Notes under the pieces: model-generated
What the model saw: the letters and a program-made list of their open reading frames with translations, nothing else
What the model was told of the DNA's origin: nothing
Database searches by the model: none
Shown here: in pieces, positions 25,331-34,709 of the stretch
Numbering within the stretch: the first letter of the stretch is position 1
How the letters are laid out: every line of letters starts with the position of its first letter
DNA from: Lentzea alba
Lineage (GTDB): Bacteria > Actinomycetota > Actinomycetes > Mycobacteriales > Pseudonocardiaceae
DNA: 64,000 bases
Direction of reading: 5' to 3'
NCBI RefSeq assembly: GCF_011067745.1
Contig: NZ_JAAMPJ010000008.1
Coordinates: 310,001 to 374,000 of the forward strand
Made by a program: the position numbers and the translations under genes

Positions 25331-26719
25331 GTGAGGTCCCGACTGCTGGGCGTGGTGCTCGCCCTGATCGTGCTGGTGCTCGTCGGTCTCGGCGTGCCGC
25401 TGGGCCGTGGCGTGGCGGCCGCGGAGCAGCAGGAGATGTTCCTGGACCGGCTCACCGACACCAGCCGGTTCGCCTCGCTGGCGCAGCGGCCGCTGATCGA
25501 CAACAAACCGGATCTGCTGCGGGCCGAGCTGGAGCGCTACGACGAGCTCTACGACATCGGCGTGGCGGTCGTCGCCCGGGACGCGCCGACCGTCGCGGTG
25601 GTGGCGTCGCGCAACGACCTCGCGCTCGGCGACAACGCGGTGCAGGACCTGGTGAGCAAGGCGCTCGCGGGACGGCTGCCGGTCGCGCCGCCGTTCTTCA
25701 TGCCGTGGAGCGACACGAAGATGGTGCTCGCCGAACCCGTGCTGGTCGACGGCGAGGTGCGCGGGGCGGTGATCACGTTCTCGCCGACGTCGAAGACCAG
25801 CTTCGAGGTGCTGGCGTGGTGGGGTTTGCTGCTGGCGGCGTCGCTGCTGGTGCTGGCGCTCGCGGTGCTGCTGGCTTTACCGGTGGTGCGCTGGACGTTG
25901 CGCCCGGTGCAGGCGCTCGACGACGCGACGGGCAAGCTGCTGGGCGCGGTCGTGTCGGGCCGGCCGGTGCCGCCGGTGGGCGCGGAGAGCGGGCCGCCGG
26001 AACTGCGGCAGCTCTCGAAGTCGTTCGACCAGATGGCCGCGAACGTGAGCGATGTGCTTGCCGCGCAACGGGCCTTCGTCGCCGACGCCTCGCATCAGCT
26101 GCGGAATCCGTTGACCGCCTTGAAACTGCGACTGTCCAACCTGGAGGGTCACGTCGACGCCGAGGCCGAGGTGCACCAGATCGAGGCGTTGAGCGAGACC
26201 GACCGGCTGAACCGGATCCTCGACGAGCTGCTCGCCATGGCGCGCGCCGAGTCGAGCTCCGTGGACCCGATGCCGGTGGACGTCGACAAGTCCGTGGCGG
26301 CGCGGCTGTCGGCGTGGCAGGCGGCCGCGGCCTCGAAGGAGGTCCACCTCGTGCTCGACGGGCAACGCGTCGGCATGGCCCTCGCGCCGCCGCGCGGGGT
26401 CGAGACGATTCTCGACGCGCTGCTGGACAACGCGCTGAAGTTCACGCCTGAGGGCACGCTGATCGTGGTGGACGTCCGCAAGTCCGACGGCGTCGTCCGG
26501 CTCTCGGTCGCCGACCACGGGCCCGGTCTGCAGCCCGACGAGCTCGAACGGGCGACCGACCGGTTCTGGCGCAGCCCGGCCCACCAGAACGTGCCGGGCT
26601 CGGGGCTCGGGCTGTCGATCGTGCGTCTGGTCGTCGAGCGCGTCGACGGCAACGTCCGCCTCGAATCGCCTGAGGACGGTGGCCTCAAGGTCGTGATCGA
26701 GCTGCCCGCGGCGACCTGA
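25331..26719 (+). CDS. sensor histidine kinase
   Basis: 462 residues from the GTG at 25331. First membrane helix at about 5-25, an extracytoplasmic sensor of ~125 residues, second helix about 165-190, then HAMP (ALPVVRWTLRPV). HisKA H-box DASHQLRNPL with the phospho-His, N-box LDNALKFTPEG, G1 VADHGPG, G2 GSGLGLSIV. The sensor is of the size seen in kinases for carboxylates or amino acids. Its partner is the regulator just upstream. It converges on the TAXI lipoprotein gene across a GATATATC site. Confidence 0.92.
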   Translation: MRSRLLGVVLALIVLVLVGLGVPLGRGVAAAEQQEMFLDRLTDTSRFASLAQRPLIDNKPDLLRAELERYDELYDIGVAVVARDAPTVAVVASRNDLALGDNAVQDLVSKALAGRLPVAPPFFMPWSDTKMVLAEPVLVDGEVRGAVITFSPTSKTSFEVLAWWGLLLAASLLVLALAVLLALPVVRWTLRPVQALDDATGKLLGAVVSGRPVPPVGAESGPPELRQLSKSFDQMAANVSDVLAAQRAFVADASHQLRNPLTALKLRLSNLEGHVDAEAEVHQIEALSETDRLNRILDELLAMARAESSSVDPMPVDVDKSVAARLSAWQAAAASKEVHLVLDGQRVGMALAPPRGVETILDALLDNALKFTPEGTLIVVDVRKSDGVVRLSVADHGPGLQPDELERATDRFWRSPAHQNVPGSGLGLSIVRLVVERVDGNVRLESPEDGGLKVVIELPAAT

Positions 26720-26728
26720 GCCGGAACT

Positions 26729-26750
26729 GATATATCGGATATTGGATATC
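26729..26750. repeat. GATATATC site in a convergent junction
   Basis: ACTGATATATCGG, followed by ATATTGGATATCGG, fills most of the 39 bp between the kinase stop and the TAXI lipoprotein stop. No hairpin of the A/C/D type is present, so this is a solo copy of the word. Confidence 0.85.
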
Positions 26751-26758
26751 GGGTCGAA

Positions 26759-27676
26759 CTACACTTTGGCTTCGCGGTAGTAGCGCATGGCGCCGTTGTG
26801 CAGCGGCACCGGTGACGTCTCGATCGCGGACCGCTGCTCTATCGTCCGTGCCGCCGAGTGCGCTTTGACCAGTTCGGGCTGTCCTTCGAACAGCTGGCGC
26901 ACGAGCGCCTCGGCCACGTCGTCGGGCATGTTCTCGTGGACGAGCAGGAAGTTGCGCACCACGAGCGTGATGACCGGTCCGGACTGCAGGTTGTAGGTGG
27001 ACGCGGGCAGCGTGGCCGAGCCGTACACGGGATATTGCTGGCGGAACTTCGACAGCACGTCGTTCAGGTCGAGCATGCGCACGCCGAGGCCCTTGGCGAG
27101 ATCGGTGATCTTCTTCGTCGGCAGCCCGCCCGACCAGAACAACGCGTCGAGCTTGCCCTCCTCCATCGCCTGGGCGGACTCGTCGAGGCCGAGGTTCACC
27201 TTCTGGGGCGTCACGTTCTCGGCCCCCAGCAGCTTGTTCGCGATGATCTCGACCCCCGAGCCCTTCGCGCCGATCGACACGCGCCTGCCCGACAGCTCGC
27301 TCAGCTTCGTCACCGGCAGGTCGTTGCGGATGATGACCTGCAGGTAGTCGTCGTGCATGCGGGCCAGCGCGCGCAACCGGGAGGCACCGTCCACCTCATC
27401 GAGCGCGTCGGCCTGCGAGAAACCGACCTCGGCCTGGTTGTTGACCAGCCGGGTGACGTTGTCGATCGACCCGTCCGTCGCGACGACCTGGGGACGCACG
27501 ATGCCGAGCCGCCCGCTCCAGACATCCGCGAGGCCGTTGCCGAGCGCGTAGTAGACGCCGCTCTCGCTGCCGGTGGCCATCGTGATCTTGATGTTCTCCA
27601 CCGTGCTGCCACAGCCCGTCAGGACCGTCGCGGCGGTCAACAGGCTCACGGCTGCATGCACTCGTCCCAGCACCAC
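26759..27676 (-). CDS. TAXI-family solute-binding lipoprotein
   Basis: About 305 residues if started at the GTG at 27676; GTGs at 27673 and 27661 are also possible and no site is strong. Lipobox: LLTAATVLTGCGS. The mature part has the TAXI hallmark ITMATGSESGVYYALGNGLA, ATDGSIDNVTRLVNNQAEVGFSQADAL, and LSGRRVSIGAKGSGVE. TAXI proteins bind organic acids such as glutamate or 2-oxoglutarate for TRAP transporters, but no DctQ/DctM membrane genes lie here. It may hand ligand to the sensor kinase next door or act alone (inference). Confidence 0.82.
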   Translation of the reverse strand: MVLGRVHAAVSLLTAATVLTGCGSTVENIKITMATGSESGVYYALGNGLADVWSGRLGIVRPQVVATDGSIDNVTRLVNNQAEVGFSQADALDEVDGASRLRALARMHDDYLQVIIRNDLPVTKLSELSGRRVSIGAKGSGVEIIANKLLGAENVTPQKVNLGLDESAQAMEEGKLDALFWSGGLPTKKITDLAKGLGVRMLDLNDVLSKFRQQYPVYGSATLPASTYNLQSGPVITLVVRNFLLVHENMPDDVAEALVRQLFEGQPELVKAHSAARTIEQRSAIETSPVPLHNGAMRYYREAKV

Positions 27677-27815
27677 CGCATCGTGCCACGGCGGTGTCAC
27701 CCGCTTGCACCCGACGAAAGGTCCACTTCTCGCGCTCACCCGGTCGTGCCTGGTCAAGGCGCACCTGCGTCCACCTCTGCCCGGTCCGCGTGAGTTGGGG
27801 CTCTGAGCAGGGGTT

Positions 27816-29309
27816 ATGGTGTTGACCGTGAGTACCGTGCAGGTTCCGAAGACCTTCCAGATTCGCACGTTCGGTTGTCAGATGAACGTGCACGACTCCG
27901 AGCGGCTCGCCGGACTGCTGGAAGACGCCGGCTACGAGCGGGCCACCGGGGACGAGCAGGCCGACGTCGTCGTCTTCAACACCTGCGCGGTCCGCGAGAA
28001 CGCCGACAACAAGCTGTACGGCACGCTCGGCCACCTCGCCCCGCAGAAGGCGGCGAAGCCCGGCATGCAGATCGCGGTCGGCGGCTGCCTCGCGCAGAAG
28101 GACCGCAGCGAGATCGTCCGTCGCGCCCCGTGGGTCGACGTCGTGTTCGGCACGCACAACATCGGTTCGCTGCCGGTGTTGCTCGAACGAGCGCGCCACA
28201 ACGAGGAGGCGCAGGTCGAGATCCTCGACGCGCTGGAGACGTTCCCGTCGTCGCTGCCGGCCGCGCGCGACTCCGCCTACTCGGGCTGGGTGTCGATCTC
28301 GGTGGGCTGCAACAACACCTGCACGTTCTGCATCGTGCCGTCCCTGCGCGGCAAGGAGAAGGACCGCCGCCCCGGTGACGTGCTCGCCGAGGTCCAGACG
28401 CTGGTGGACGAAGGCGTGCTGGAGGTGACGCTGCTCGGTCAGAACGTCAACTCCTACGGTGTCGAGTTCGGCGACCGGCTGGCGTTCGGCAAGCTGCTGC
28501 GCGCGTGCGGTGACATCGATGGCCTGGAGCGCGTGCGCTTCACCTCGCCGCACCCCAAGGACTTCACCGACGACGTTATCGCCGCGATGGCCGAGACGCC
28601 GAACGTGTGCCACAGCCTGCACATGCCGCTGCAGTCCGGGTCGGACCGCCTGCTCAAGGCGATGCGCCGCTCCTACCGCACCGAGAAGTACCTCGGCATC
28701 ATCGACAAGGTCCGCGCCGCCATGCCGGACGCCGCGATCACCACGGACATCATCGTCGGCTTCCCCGGCGAGACCGAGGAGGACTTCCAGGGCACGCTCG
28801 ACGTCGTGCGCCAGGCCAGGTTCTCCTCGGCCTTCACGTTCCAGTACTCCAAGCGTCCCGGCACCCCCGCCGCGGAGCTGCCGGACCAGCTGCCCAAGGC
28901 CGTCGTGCAGGAGCGCTTCGACCGGCTCGTGGCGTTGCAGAACGAGATGACCCACTCGTTGAACATCGAGCAGGTCGGCCGCACCGTCGAGGTCCTCGTC
29001 GCCACCGGTGAGGGCAAGCGCGACGCCGAGACGCACCGCATGAGCGGCAGGGCCCGCGACGGACGCCTCGTGCACTTCACGCCCGGCGACACGGCCCCGC
29101 GTCCCGGTGACGTCGTCGAGACCGTCGTGACCTACGCGGCCCCGCACTACCTCGTCGCGGACGGCGAACCGCTGTCGTGGCGGCGCACCAAGGCCGGTGA
29201 CCGGTCCGAGGCGGGCATCAAGCCCAAGACCGCGGGCATCGGCCTCGGCCTGCCGTCGTTCGGGGCGCCCGCGCCGCTGCCCGCCGTGTCCGGGTGCGCG
29301 GCCCAGTGA
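27816..29309 (+). CDS. miaB: tRNA-2-methylthio-N6-dimethylallyladenosine synthase
   Basis: 497 residues. ATG at 27816, with a GTG at 27828 as alternative. N-terminal UPF0004 domain with FGCQMN, NTCAVREN and GGCLAQ (three Cys for the auxiliary 4Fe-4S cluster). Radical-SAM domain with CNNTCTFC and HMPLQSGSDRLLKAMRR. C-terminal TRAM domain near 390-450. It methylthiolates i6A37 in tRNAs that read UNN codons. The enzyme that makes i6A, MiaA, is encoded 3 kb downstream in the same block, as in mycobacteria. Confidence 0.95.
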   Translation: MVLTVSTVQVPKTFQIRTFGCQMNVHDSERLAGLLEDAGYERATGDEQADVVVFNTCAVRENADNKLYGTLGHLAPQKAAKPGMQIAVGGCLAQKDRSEIVRRAPWVDVVFGTHNIGSLPVLLERARHNEEAQVEILDALETFPSSLPAARDSAYSGWVSISVGCNNTCTFCIVPSLRGKEKDRRPGDVLAEVQTLVDEGVLEVTLLGQNVNSYGVEFGDRLAFGKLLRACGDIDGLERVRFTSPHPKDFTDDVIAAMAETPNVCHSLHMPLQSGSDRLLKAMRRSYRTEKYLGIIDKVRAAMPDAAITTDIIVGFPGETEEDFQGTLDVVRQARFSSAFTFQYSKRPGTPAAELPDQLPKAVVQERFDRLVALQNEMTHSLNIEQVGRTVEVLVATGEGKRDAETHRMSGRARDGRLVHFTPGDTAPRPGDVVETVVTYAAPHYLVADGEPLSWRRTKAGDRSEAGIKPKTAGIGLGLPSFGAPAPLPAVSGCAAQ

Positions 29310-29785
29310 GCGACCCGAAGTCCGACGACGAGTACCTGCGCAAGGAGATCGACGCGGTGGAGCAGCAGGCGGCCAAGCGCATCGATCCCGGCACCGGCGC
29401 GTTGACGATCTCCATCGCCGTGCTGGCGTTGCTGGTGTCGCTCGTGCTGCCGTGGATCGGCGACAAGACCGGACTCAGCGTGGTGCTCGGCGAGTCCGAG
29501 AGCTTCGTCCCGCGGCTGTTCTCGTTCTTCGCGCTCGGCGTCGGCGTGCTCGGCTCCGGCATCACGCTCGCGGTGCGCCGCTGGGGCCTCGCGTGGGTGT
29601 GCTCGCTGGGCCTGTTCGCGGGCTCGGTGACGGGCGTGCTGTCGATCTGGACGCAGCAGACGACCACGAGCAACAAGACGATCGGACCGGGTCCGGGCGT
29701 CGGCCTGATCATCGCGGTGATCGCGGTGATCGTGCTGCTGGTGAAGTGGGTCAGGATCGCGGCTTCCCGCCCGCCCCAGCTCTGA
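29306..29785 (+). CDS. membrane protein linked to miaB (Rv2732c-like)
   Basis: 159 residues, GTG at 29306 in a GTGA overlap with the miaB stop. A charged N-terminus (DPKSDDEYLRKEIDAVEQQAAKR) precedes four hydrophobic helices (about 38-55, 75-92, 97-115, 130-150). The order miaB - small membrane protein - DUF349 protein is the mycobacterial one. Function unknown. Confidence 0.8.
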   Translation: MSDPKSDDEYLRKEIDAVEQQAAKRIDPGTGALTISIAVLALLVSLVLPWIGDKTGLSVVLGESESFVPRLFSFFALGVGVLGSGITLAVRRWGLAWVCSLGLFAGSVTGVLSIWTQQTTTSNKTIGPGPGVGLIIAVIAVIVLLVKWVRIAASRPPQL

Positions 29786-29795
29786 CCGCCGAACA

Positions 29796-29838
29796 CGCTG
29801 AGGGCCTCCTCTCCGCTCGGGAGAGGAGGCCCTCAGCG
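29796..29838. terminator. bidirectional hairpin terminator
   Basis: Perfect 18-bp stem starting CGCTGAGGGCCTCCTCTC, loop of 7 nt, between the convergent membrane-protein and DUF349 genes. Confidence 0.92.
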
Positions 29839-29847
29839 CGTGCCGGA

Positions 29848-31206
29848 CTAGCGGGTCGCCAGCGCCTGCTCAGCGGCGGCGAGCCACTCGCGCCACTGCG
29901 CGGCCTGCGCCTCGGCCTGCTCCGTGCGGCGCTTGTCGCCCGCGGCCCTGGCCTTCGCGGCCTGCGCCTCGAACTGCTCCACGCGCTCGCGGAACTGCGC
30001 CACGCGGGCCTCGGCCTCGGGGTCGGAGCGACGCCACTGCGCGTCGACCGCGCCGCGGACCTTCTCCTCGATCGCGCGGAGCTTGCCCTCGAGCTCGCGA
30101 ATGCGCTCGCGCGGCACCTTGCCGATGGCGTCCCACCGCTCCTGGATCTTGTAAAGGTGGTTGCGGGCTGCCTCGAGGTCGGCCGACGGGTCGATCGTCT
30201 CGGCCTCGGCGAGCAGTTCCTCCTTCAGCTTCGCGTTGGCCGTGAACTCGGCGTCACGCTCGCTGAAGGCCTCGGAACGCTTCTGGAAGAACGCGTCCTG
30301 CGCGGCCCGGAACCGCTGCCACAGCGCGTCGTCGGCCTCCTTGGGCGCACGCCCGGCGGCCTTCCACTCGACCATCAGCTCCTTGTAGCGACCGGCCGTG
30401 GGGCCCCAGTCGTCGGAGTCGACCAGCTTCTCGGCCTCTTCGACGAGCGCCTGCTTGGAGGACTTCGCCACCGAACGCTGCCGGTCGAGGTCCGCGAAGT
30501 GCGAGCCACGACGGCGGTTGAACGCGTCGCGCGCCTTCGAGAACCGGCGCCACAGCTGCTCGTCGGTCTTGCGGTCGACACCGCGGATCGTCTTCCACTC
30601 GTCGAGGATCGCGCGCAGCCGGTCGCCGGCGACCTTCCACTGGGTCGACTCGTTCGCGATCGACTCGGCCTCGTCGACCAGCGCCTGCTTGCGGGCGACG
30701 GACTGGGCGCGGGCGGCCTCCTTGGCCTCCTTCGCCTTCTCCATGCCCGCCTCGGCACGCTCCAGCACGAAGTCCACGCGCCGGGCGAGCGCCGCGAGGT
30801 CGCCGACCACGGCGGCTTCCGCGAGCTGCTCCTTGACGTGCTTCGCGCTGGTCATCGCGTGCTTCGGGTCACCGGCACCGGACGCGAGCCGCGTCACCAG
30901 CAGCTCGACCTCGGTGCGCAGGTCGTCGAAGCGCCGCGCGAAGTGCGCGAGGCCCTCGACCGGTTCGCCCGCCTGCCACGACCCGACGGCGCGCTCGCCG
31001 TCCTCGGTCTTCACGTACACGGTGCCGTCGGCGTCAACGCGCCCCCAGCGGTCAGGGTGGTCCGACGCCACGGGGACGGCCGGAGGCGTCGCCTGCGCGG
31101 TCTCCTTCGGCGTCTCCTCGACTCCACCCTCGGCGGCAGCCGCGACTGCGCCCTGCGCGGGGGCGGTCTCGACCACGGCCTCCGGTGTGCTGTCCTGCTC
31201 CGACAT
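29848..31206 (-). CDS. DUF349 repeat protein, coiled-coil (Rv2731-like)
   Basis: 452 residues, ATG at 31206 with GGGAGGAA 7 nt upstream. An acidic, Pro/Ala-rich N-terminus, then a WGRVDADGTVYV motif, then several ~70-residue DUF349 repeats with the recurring W-K-x-A/I-G and LWRRFRxARDxFxxRR pattern (about residues 215, 285, 365). Highly charged and helical. DUF349 proteins are cytoplasmic and implicated in alarmone/polyphosphate or nucleic-acid contexts in some bacteria, but the role here is unknown. Divergent from the miaA operon. Confidence 0.85.
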   Translation of the reverse strand: MSEQDSTPEAVVETAPAQGAVAAAAEGGVEETPKETAQATPPAVPVASDHPDRWGRVDADGTVYVKTEDGERAVGSWQAGEPVEGLAHFARRFDDLRTEVELLVTRLASGAGDPKHAMTSAKHVKEQLAEAAVVGDLAALARRVDFVLERAEAGMEKAKEAKEAARAQSVARKQALVDEAESIANESTQWKVAGDRLRAILDEWKTIRGVDRKTDEQLWRRFSKARDAFNRRRGSHFADLDRQRSVAKSSKQALVEEAEKLVDSDDWGPTAGRYKELMVEWKAAGRAPKEADDALWQRFRAAQDAFFQKRSEAFSERDAEFTANAKLKEELLAEAETIDPSADLEAARNHLYKIQERWDAIGKVPRERIRELEGKLRAIEEKVRGAVDAQWRRSDPEAEARVAQFRERVEQFEAQAAKARAAGDKRRTEQAEAQAAQWREWLAAAEQALATR

Positions 31207-31375
31207 CGCCGGTTCCTCCCATCTGACGCCCGTGCCTGCCACGGGCGCCCCGCCGCGGCGGGGCCGATGCAATACGGGCGCTGGAGACGTCTCCCGTCCC
31301 CATTCCCCGCGCGCATTCAAACAGGTCAGAGCTCGACTCGGTACTGGGAGTCCACGATAGGTAGCCTGGTTCGTC

Positions 31376-32056
31376 GTGATCACCCGTGCCGCGGTGGTGC
31401 CCCACCCGCCTCTTCTGGTCCCGGAGCTGGTCGCGGGAGCCGCCGCCGAAACCGCGCCCGTGCGCGCCGCAACCCTTGCCGCAGCAGGAAAACTGCCCGG
31501 TCCGTGGATCGCGGTCGCGGCCGACGACAGCGGACCCGCGACCGTCGTGCCGCCGTTGTCGGGAACTTTTCTCGGTTTCGGTGTTGATGTACCTGTGTCA
31601 CTCGGCGGTGACCTGCGCCCGGACCCGCGAATTCCGTTGCCAGTGCTAATCACCGCGTGGCTGCGGGAACACTGCGCGGTCGAGGTGTCACGCGTTGAAC
31701 TCGTGCCGCCCGATCTGGCTCCCGCCGACTGTGTCTCGTTTGGACAACAACTCGCCGCGGAAGACGCCGGGCTGCTGATCCTCGGTGACGGATCCACTCG
31801 ACACGGCCTGCGTTCGCCAGGTTCCCACGACGAGCGTTCGGGACCGTTCGACGAGCACGTGCACTCCTTGCTGGCGGCCGCCGATGTGGACGGCCTGCTC
31901 GACCTCGACCTCGAACTCGCCCGTGAGCTGGGCGCCCAGGGGCGCGCGGCGTGGCAGGTCCTCGCCGGCGTGCCCGGACCGTGGCGCTGTGCCGGCGCCG
32001 AGTTCTTCGCACCGTTCGGCGTGGGCTACCACGTCGCCGTCTGGGAGCGCCCGTGA
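31376..32056 (+). CDS. class III extradiol dioxygenase-like protein (Rv2728c-like)
   Basis: 226 residues, GTG at 31376. The N-terminus AAVVPHPPLLVPEL and LLILGDGSTRHG...DEHVHSLL fit the LigB/MEMO-like fold with possible metal-binding His. It is conserved ahead of miaA in mycobacteria and relatives. The stop overlaps the miaA start by GTGA, so they are coupled. An actual ring-cleaving activity is not shown for this group. Confidence 0.75.
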   Translation: MITRAAVVPHPPLLVPELVAGAAAETAPVRAATLAAAGKLPGPWIAVAADDSGPATVVPPLSGTFLGFGVDVPVSLGGDLRPDPRIPLPVLITAWLREHCAVEVSRVELVPPDLAPADCVSFGQQLAAEDAGLLILGDGSTRHGLRSPGSHDERSGPFDEHVHSLLAAADVDGLLDLDLELARELGAQGRAAWQVLAGVPGPWRCAGAEFFAPFGVGYHVAVWERP

Positions 32057-32961
32057 TCACGCCTATCGCTGTTGTCGGACCCACCGCGACCGGGAAGTCC
32101 GACCTGGCCGTCGCACTGGCGGAACGGTTCGGGGGAGAGGTCGTCAACGCCGACGCCATGCAGCTCTACCGCGGCATGGACATCGGTACGGCGAAGATGA
32201 CCCTGGCCGAGCGACGCGGGATCCCGCACCACCTGCTCGACGTCCTCTCCGTCACCGAGACCGCGTCCGTTGCGGCCTACCAGCGCGAAACCCGCGCCGT
32301 CGTCGAGGGGCTGCTGGCCGCCGGACGCCCGCCGATCCTGGTCGGTGGTTCGGGGCTTTACGTCCAGGCGGTGCTCGACGACCTGAAGTTCCCCGGTACC
32401 GACGACGCGGTGCGCGAGCGCTTCGAAGCGGAACTGGCGGCGGTCGGCCCGGAAGCACTGCACCAGCGGCTGCAGTCGCTGGACCCCGCCGCCGCGATCG
32501 CGATCCTGCCGTCCAACGGCCGCCGCATCGTGCGCGCGCTGGAGGTCATCGAGCTGACCGGGCAACCGTTCTCGGCGAACCTCCCCAAGCCGGGACCGGC
32601 GCGGTACGACACCGTCCAGATCGGTGTCGACCGCGAGGTGTCCGAACTGGACTCCCGCGTCGACCGGCGGGTGGACGTGATGTTCGGCTCCGGTTTGGAG
32701 GACGAGGTGCGCGCCCTGGTCCGGCTGGGCCTGCGGGACGGCAAGACCGCCTCGCGCGCGCTGGGCTACCAGCAGGTGCTGTCCGCAATGGACGGAGCGT
32801 GCACGATCGACTTCGCCGCGGAGGAGACCAAGCGCGCCACCCGCCGGTTCGTGCGCCGGCAGCGGTCGTGGTTCCGGCGTGACCAGCGCATCACCTGGCT
32901 CGACGGTGCGCGGCCGGATCTCTTGGAAGCCGCCGGTAACCTGGTGCCGTGGAGTTCGTGA
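32053..32961 (+). CDS. miaA: tRNA dimethylallyltransferase
   Basis: 302 residues, GTG at 32053 in a 4-nt overlap. P-loop VVGPTATGKSDLA, then VNADAMQLYRGMDIGTAK, PHHLLDV, LVGGSGLYVQAVL, and NGRRIVRALEV. All are MiaA blocks. It transfers dimethylallyl to A37 of tRNA, giving the substrate of MiaB. The dapF start lies inside its last codons (13-bp overlap). Confidence 0.95.
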   Translation: MITPIAVVGPTATGKSDLAVALAERFGGEVVNADAMQLYRGMDIGTAKMTLAERRGIPHHLLDVLSVTETASVAAYQRETRAVVEGLLAAGRPPILVGGSGLYVQAVLDDLKFPGTDDAVRERFEAELAAVGPEALHQRLQSLDPAAAIAILPSNGRRIVRALEVIELTGQPFSANLPKPGPARYDTVQIGVDREVSELDSRVDRRVDVMFGSGLEDEVRALVRLGLRDGKTASRALGYQQVLSAMDGACTIDFAAEETKRATRRFVRRQRSWFRRDQRITWLDGARPDLLEAAGNLVPWSS

Positions 32962-33773
32962 AGGGGCACGGCACGGAGAACGACTTCGTCATCCTGCCCG
33001 ACCTCGATGACCAGCTGGACCTGACGGTGGCGCGCGTGCGGGCGCTGTGCGACCGGCAGCGCGGCCTGGGCGCGGACGGCGTGCTGCGCGTCGTGCGGGT
33101 TGAAGGCAAGTGGTTCATGGACTACCGCAACGCCGACGGCTCCATCGCCGAGATGTGCGGCAACGGCCTGCGCGTCTTCGCCCGCTACCTCGTCGACGCG
33201 GGCCACCAGCCGCAGGGTTCGTTCGTCGTCGGCACGCGGGCGGGGGATCGCACGGTCATCACCCACCCGGACGGTTCCGTCACCAACGACATGGGCCCCG
33301 TGCGGGTGACCGGCACGTCCATCGCGGCGGTCGACGGTCACGGCATCGGCGGCTTCGCGGTCGACGTCGGCAACCCGCACCTGGCGTGCGTCACCGACGT
33401 CGACGTCGACGGCTTCGACCTGACCGTGCCGCCCGGCTTCGACCCGGTCTTCTTCCCGCACGGCGTCAACGTCGAGCTGATCAACGTCCTCGATCCGGGA
33501 GAAACCGACGCTGACTCGCCGCGCGGTGGTGCGTTGAAGATGCGCGTCTACGAGCGCGGCGTCGGAGAGACCCGCTCCTGCGGCACCGGCACCGTCGCCT
33601 CCGTCGCCTCCTGGCTCGCGGGCCAGGGCCGCACGACCGGCTCGGCGACCGTCGACGTCCTTGGCGGCCAGGTCTTCGTGACGATCGAGCCGACGACGTC
33701 GACGCTCACCGGACCGGCCGTGCTCGTCGCGCGCGGCGAGCTCGACAAGTCCTGGTGGGACGCTCTCGCTTAA
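32949..33773 (+). CDS. dapF: diaminopimelate epimerase
   Basis: 274 residues, GTG at 32949 overlapping miaA. The two catalytic Cys lie in EMCGNGLR (about 73) and RSCGTGTVA (about 214). The N-terminus KGHGTENDFVILPD is typical. It converts LL- to meso-diaminopimelate for peptidoglycan and lysine. It ends 15 bp from the stop of the convergent SMP-30 gene; that gap is a GATATATC site. Confidence 0.95.
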   Translation: MEFVKGHGTENDFVILPDLDDQLDLTVARVRALCDRQRGLGADGVLRVVRVEGKWFMDYRNADGSIAEMCGNGLRVFARYLVDAGHQPQGSFVVGTRAGDRTVITHPDGSVTNDMGPVRVTGTSIAAVDGHGIGGFAVDVGNPHLACVTDVDVDGFDLTVPPGFDPVFFPHGVNVELINVLDPGETDADSPRGGALKMRVYERGVGETRSCGTGTVASVASWLAGQGRTTGSATVDVLGGQVFVTIEPTTSTLTGPAVLVARGELDKSWWDALA

Positions 33774-33790
33774 CCGATATCCGATATATC
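33774..33790. repeat. GATATATC site in the dapF / SMP-30 junction
   Basis: CCGATATCCGATATATCAG occupies the whole gap between two convergent stop codons. The TCA that follows the palindrome is the complement of the SMP-30 stop codon. Confidence 0.85.
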
Positions 33791-34709
33791 AGCCGAGCTC
33801 GTAGACCTCGACCTTCCCGAGCCTCTCGGGCTTGACCACGCTCGGGTTCGAATCCGGCGCCGTCAAGCACACGAGCTTGTCGTCGACGACGGCGACGGCG
33901 AAGCACGTCTGCGTCGTCTCGACCCGGTGCGTGATCTTCCCGCCCTCGGTCACCCGGAACACCGCCGCCTGCAACGCCGGCGCCACCCACACGCCGTCCC
34001 CGTCGCCCGCGATCCCGTCCGGCGCGATCCCGAACTCCTTCACGTCGGCCCACACCCTGCGGTTTTGCAACGATCCGTTTCGGTCGACCGAAAACGAAGT
34101 CAGCCTGAACGCAAGGGTCTCGGCGACGACCAACATGGTGCCGCTCCCAGAAGTGGATTCAGCCTCGCCCGTCGGGTCGGGCAACAGAGCCATGCCGTTC
34201 GGGAACTTGAGGTCCTCGGCGACGACGGAAACGGTGACGCCTTCTGGGCCGTCGGGCTGGACGAGCGCGAGCGCGGCGCCCGGAGGGTCGAAGTCCGGTT
34301 CGAGCAGCCGCGGGATGCCAACCTCGTCGATCAGGCCGTGCAGGTCGAAGCCGAAGTTGCCGACGTACGCGCGGCCCTCGCCGTCAACGAGCATGTCGTT
34401 GGCGTGGAAGGTCGCGATATCCGATATATCGGCGTGCAGGACCAGGTCCCCGTCCTTTGAGTTACCGCCCTCAAGGCGCCGCACCGTGCGGTCGAGCATC
34501 GAGACGACCAGCAGGCGTCCGTCGGGCAGCCAGCCGAGACCTGAGGGCTGGCCGTCGAAGGCGACGACGACCTCGTCCTCGCCCGTCGCGAGGTCGAGTG
34601 CGTGCACTTCGCCCGCGTAGAAGTCGGAGTAGTAGAGGCGACCGTCGGGGCCGCGTCGCGGTCCCTCGCCGAAGTGAAGACCGTCCCGCAGCACCGTGGT
34701 GTCAGCCAT
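33789..34709 (-). CDS. SMP-30/gluconolactonase/LRE-like beta-propeller protein
   Basis: 306 residues from the ATG at 34709, which overlaps the MFS stop by 8 nt. Motifs of the family: GLHFGEGPRRGPDGRLYYSD, GQPSGLGWLPDGRLLVVSM, FPNGMALLPD and ...DGIAGDGDGVWVA, with Glu, Asn and Asp at the metal-binding positions. It may hydrolyse a lactone. It is coupled to an MFS exporter, so both may handle one compound. A GATATATC pair interrupts the coding sequence at 34414-34430. Confidence 0.85.
   Translation of the reverse strand: MADTTVLRDGLHFGEGPRRGPDGRLYYSDFYAGEVHALDLATGEDEVVVAFDGQPSGLGWLPDGRLLVVSMLDRTVRRLEGGNSKDGDLVLHADISDIATFHANDMLVDGEGRAYVGNFGFDLHGLIDEVGIPRLLEPDFDPPGAALALVQPDGPEGVTVSVVAEDLKFPNGMALLPDPTGEAESTSGSGTMLVVAETLAFRLTSFSVDRNGSLQNRRVWADVKEFGIAPDGIAGDGDGVWVAPALQAAVFRVTEGGKITHRVETTQTCFAVAVVDDKLVCLTAPDSNPSVVKPERLGKVEVYELG
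34414..34430. repeat. GATATATC site inside the SMP-30 coding sequence
   Basis: GCGATATCCGATATATCGG is read as Ala-Asp-Ile-Ser-Asp-Ile with the rare codon ATA. It is nearly identical to the intergenic copy at 33774-33790. Confidence 0.85.
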
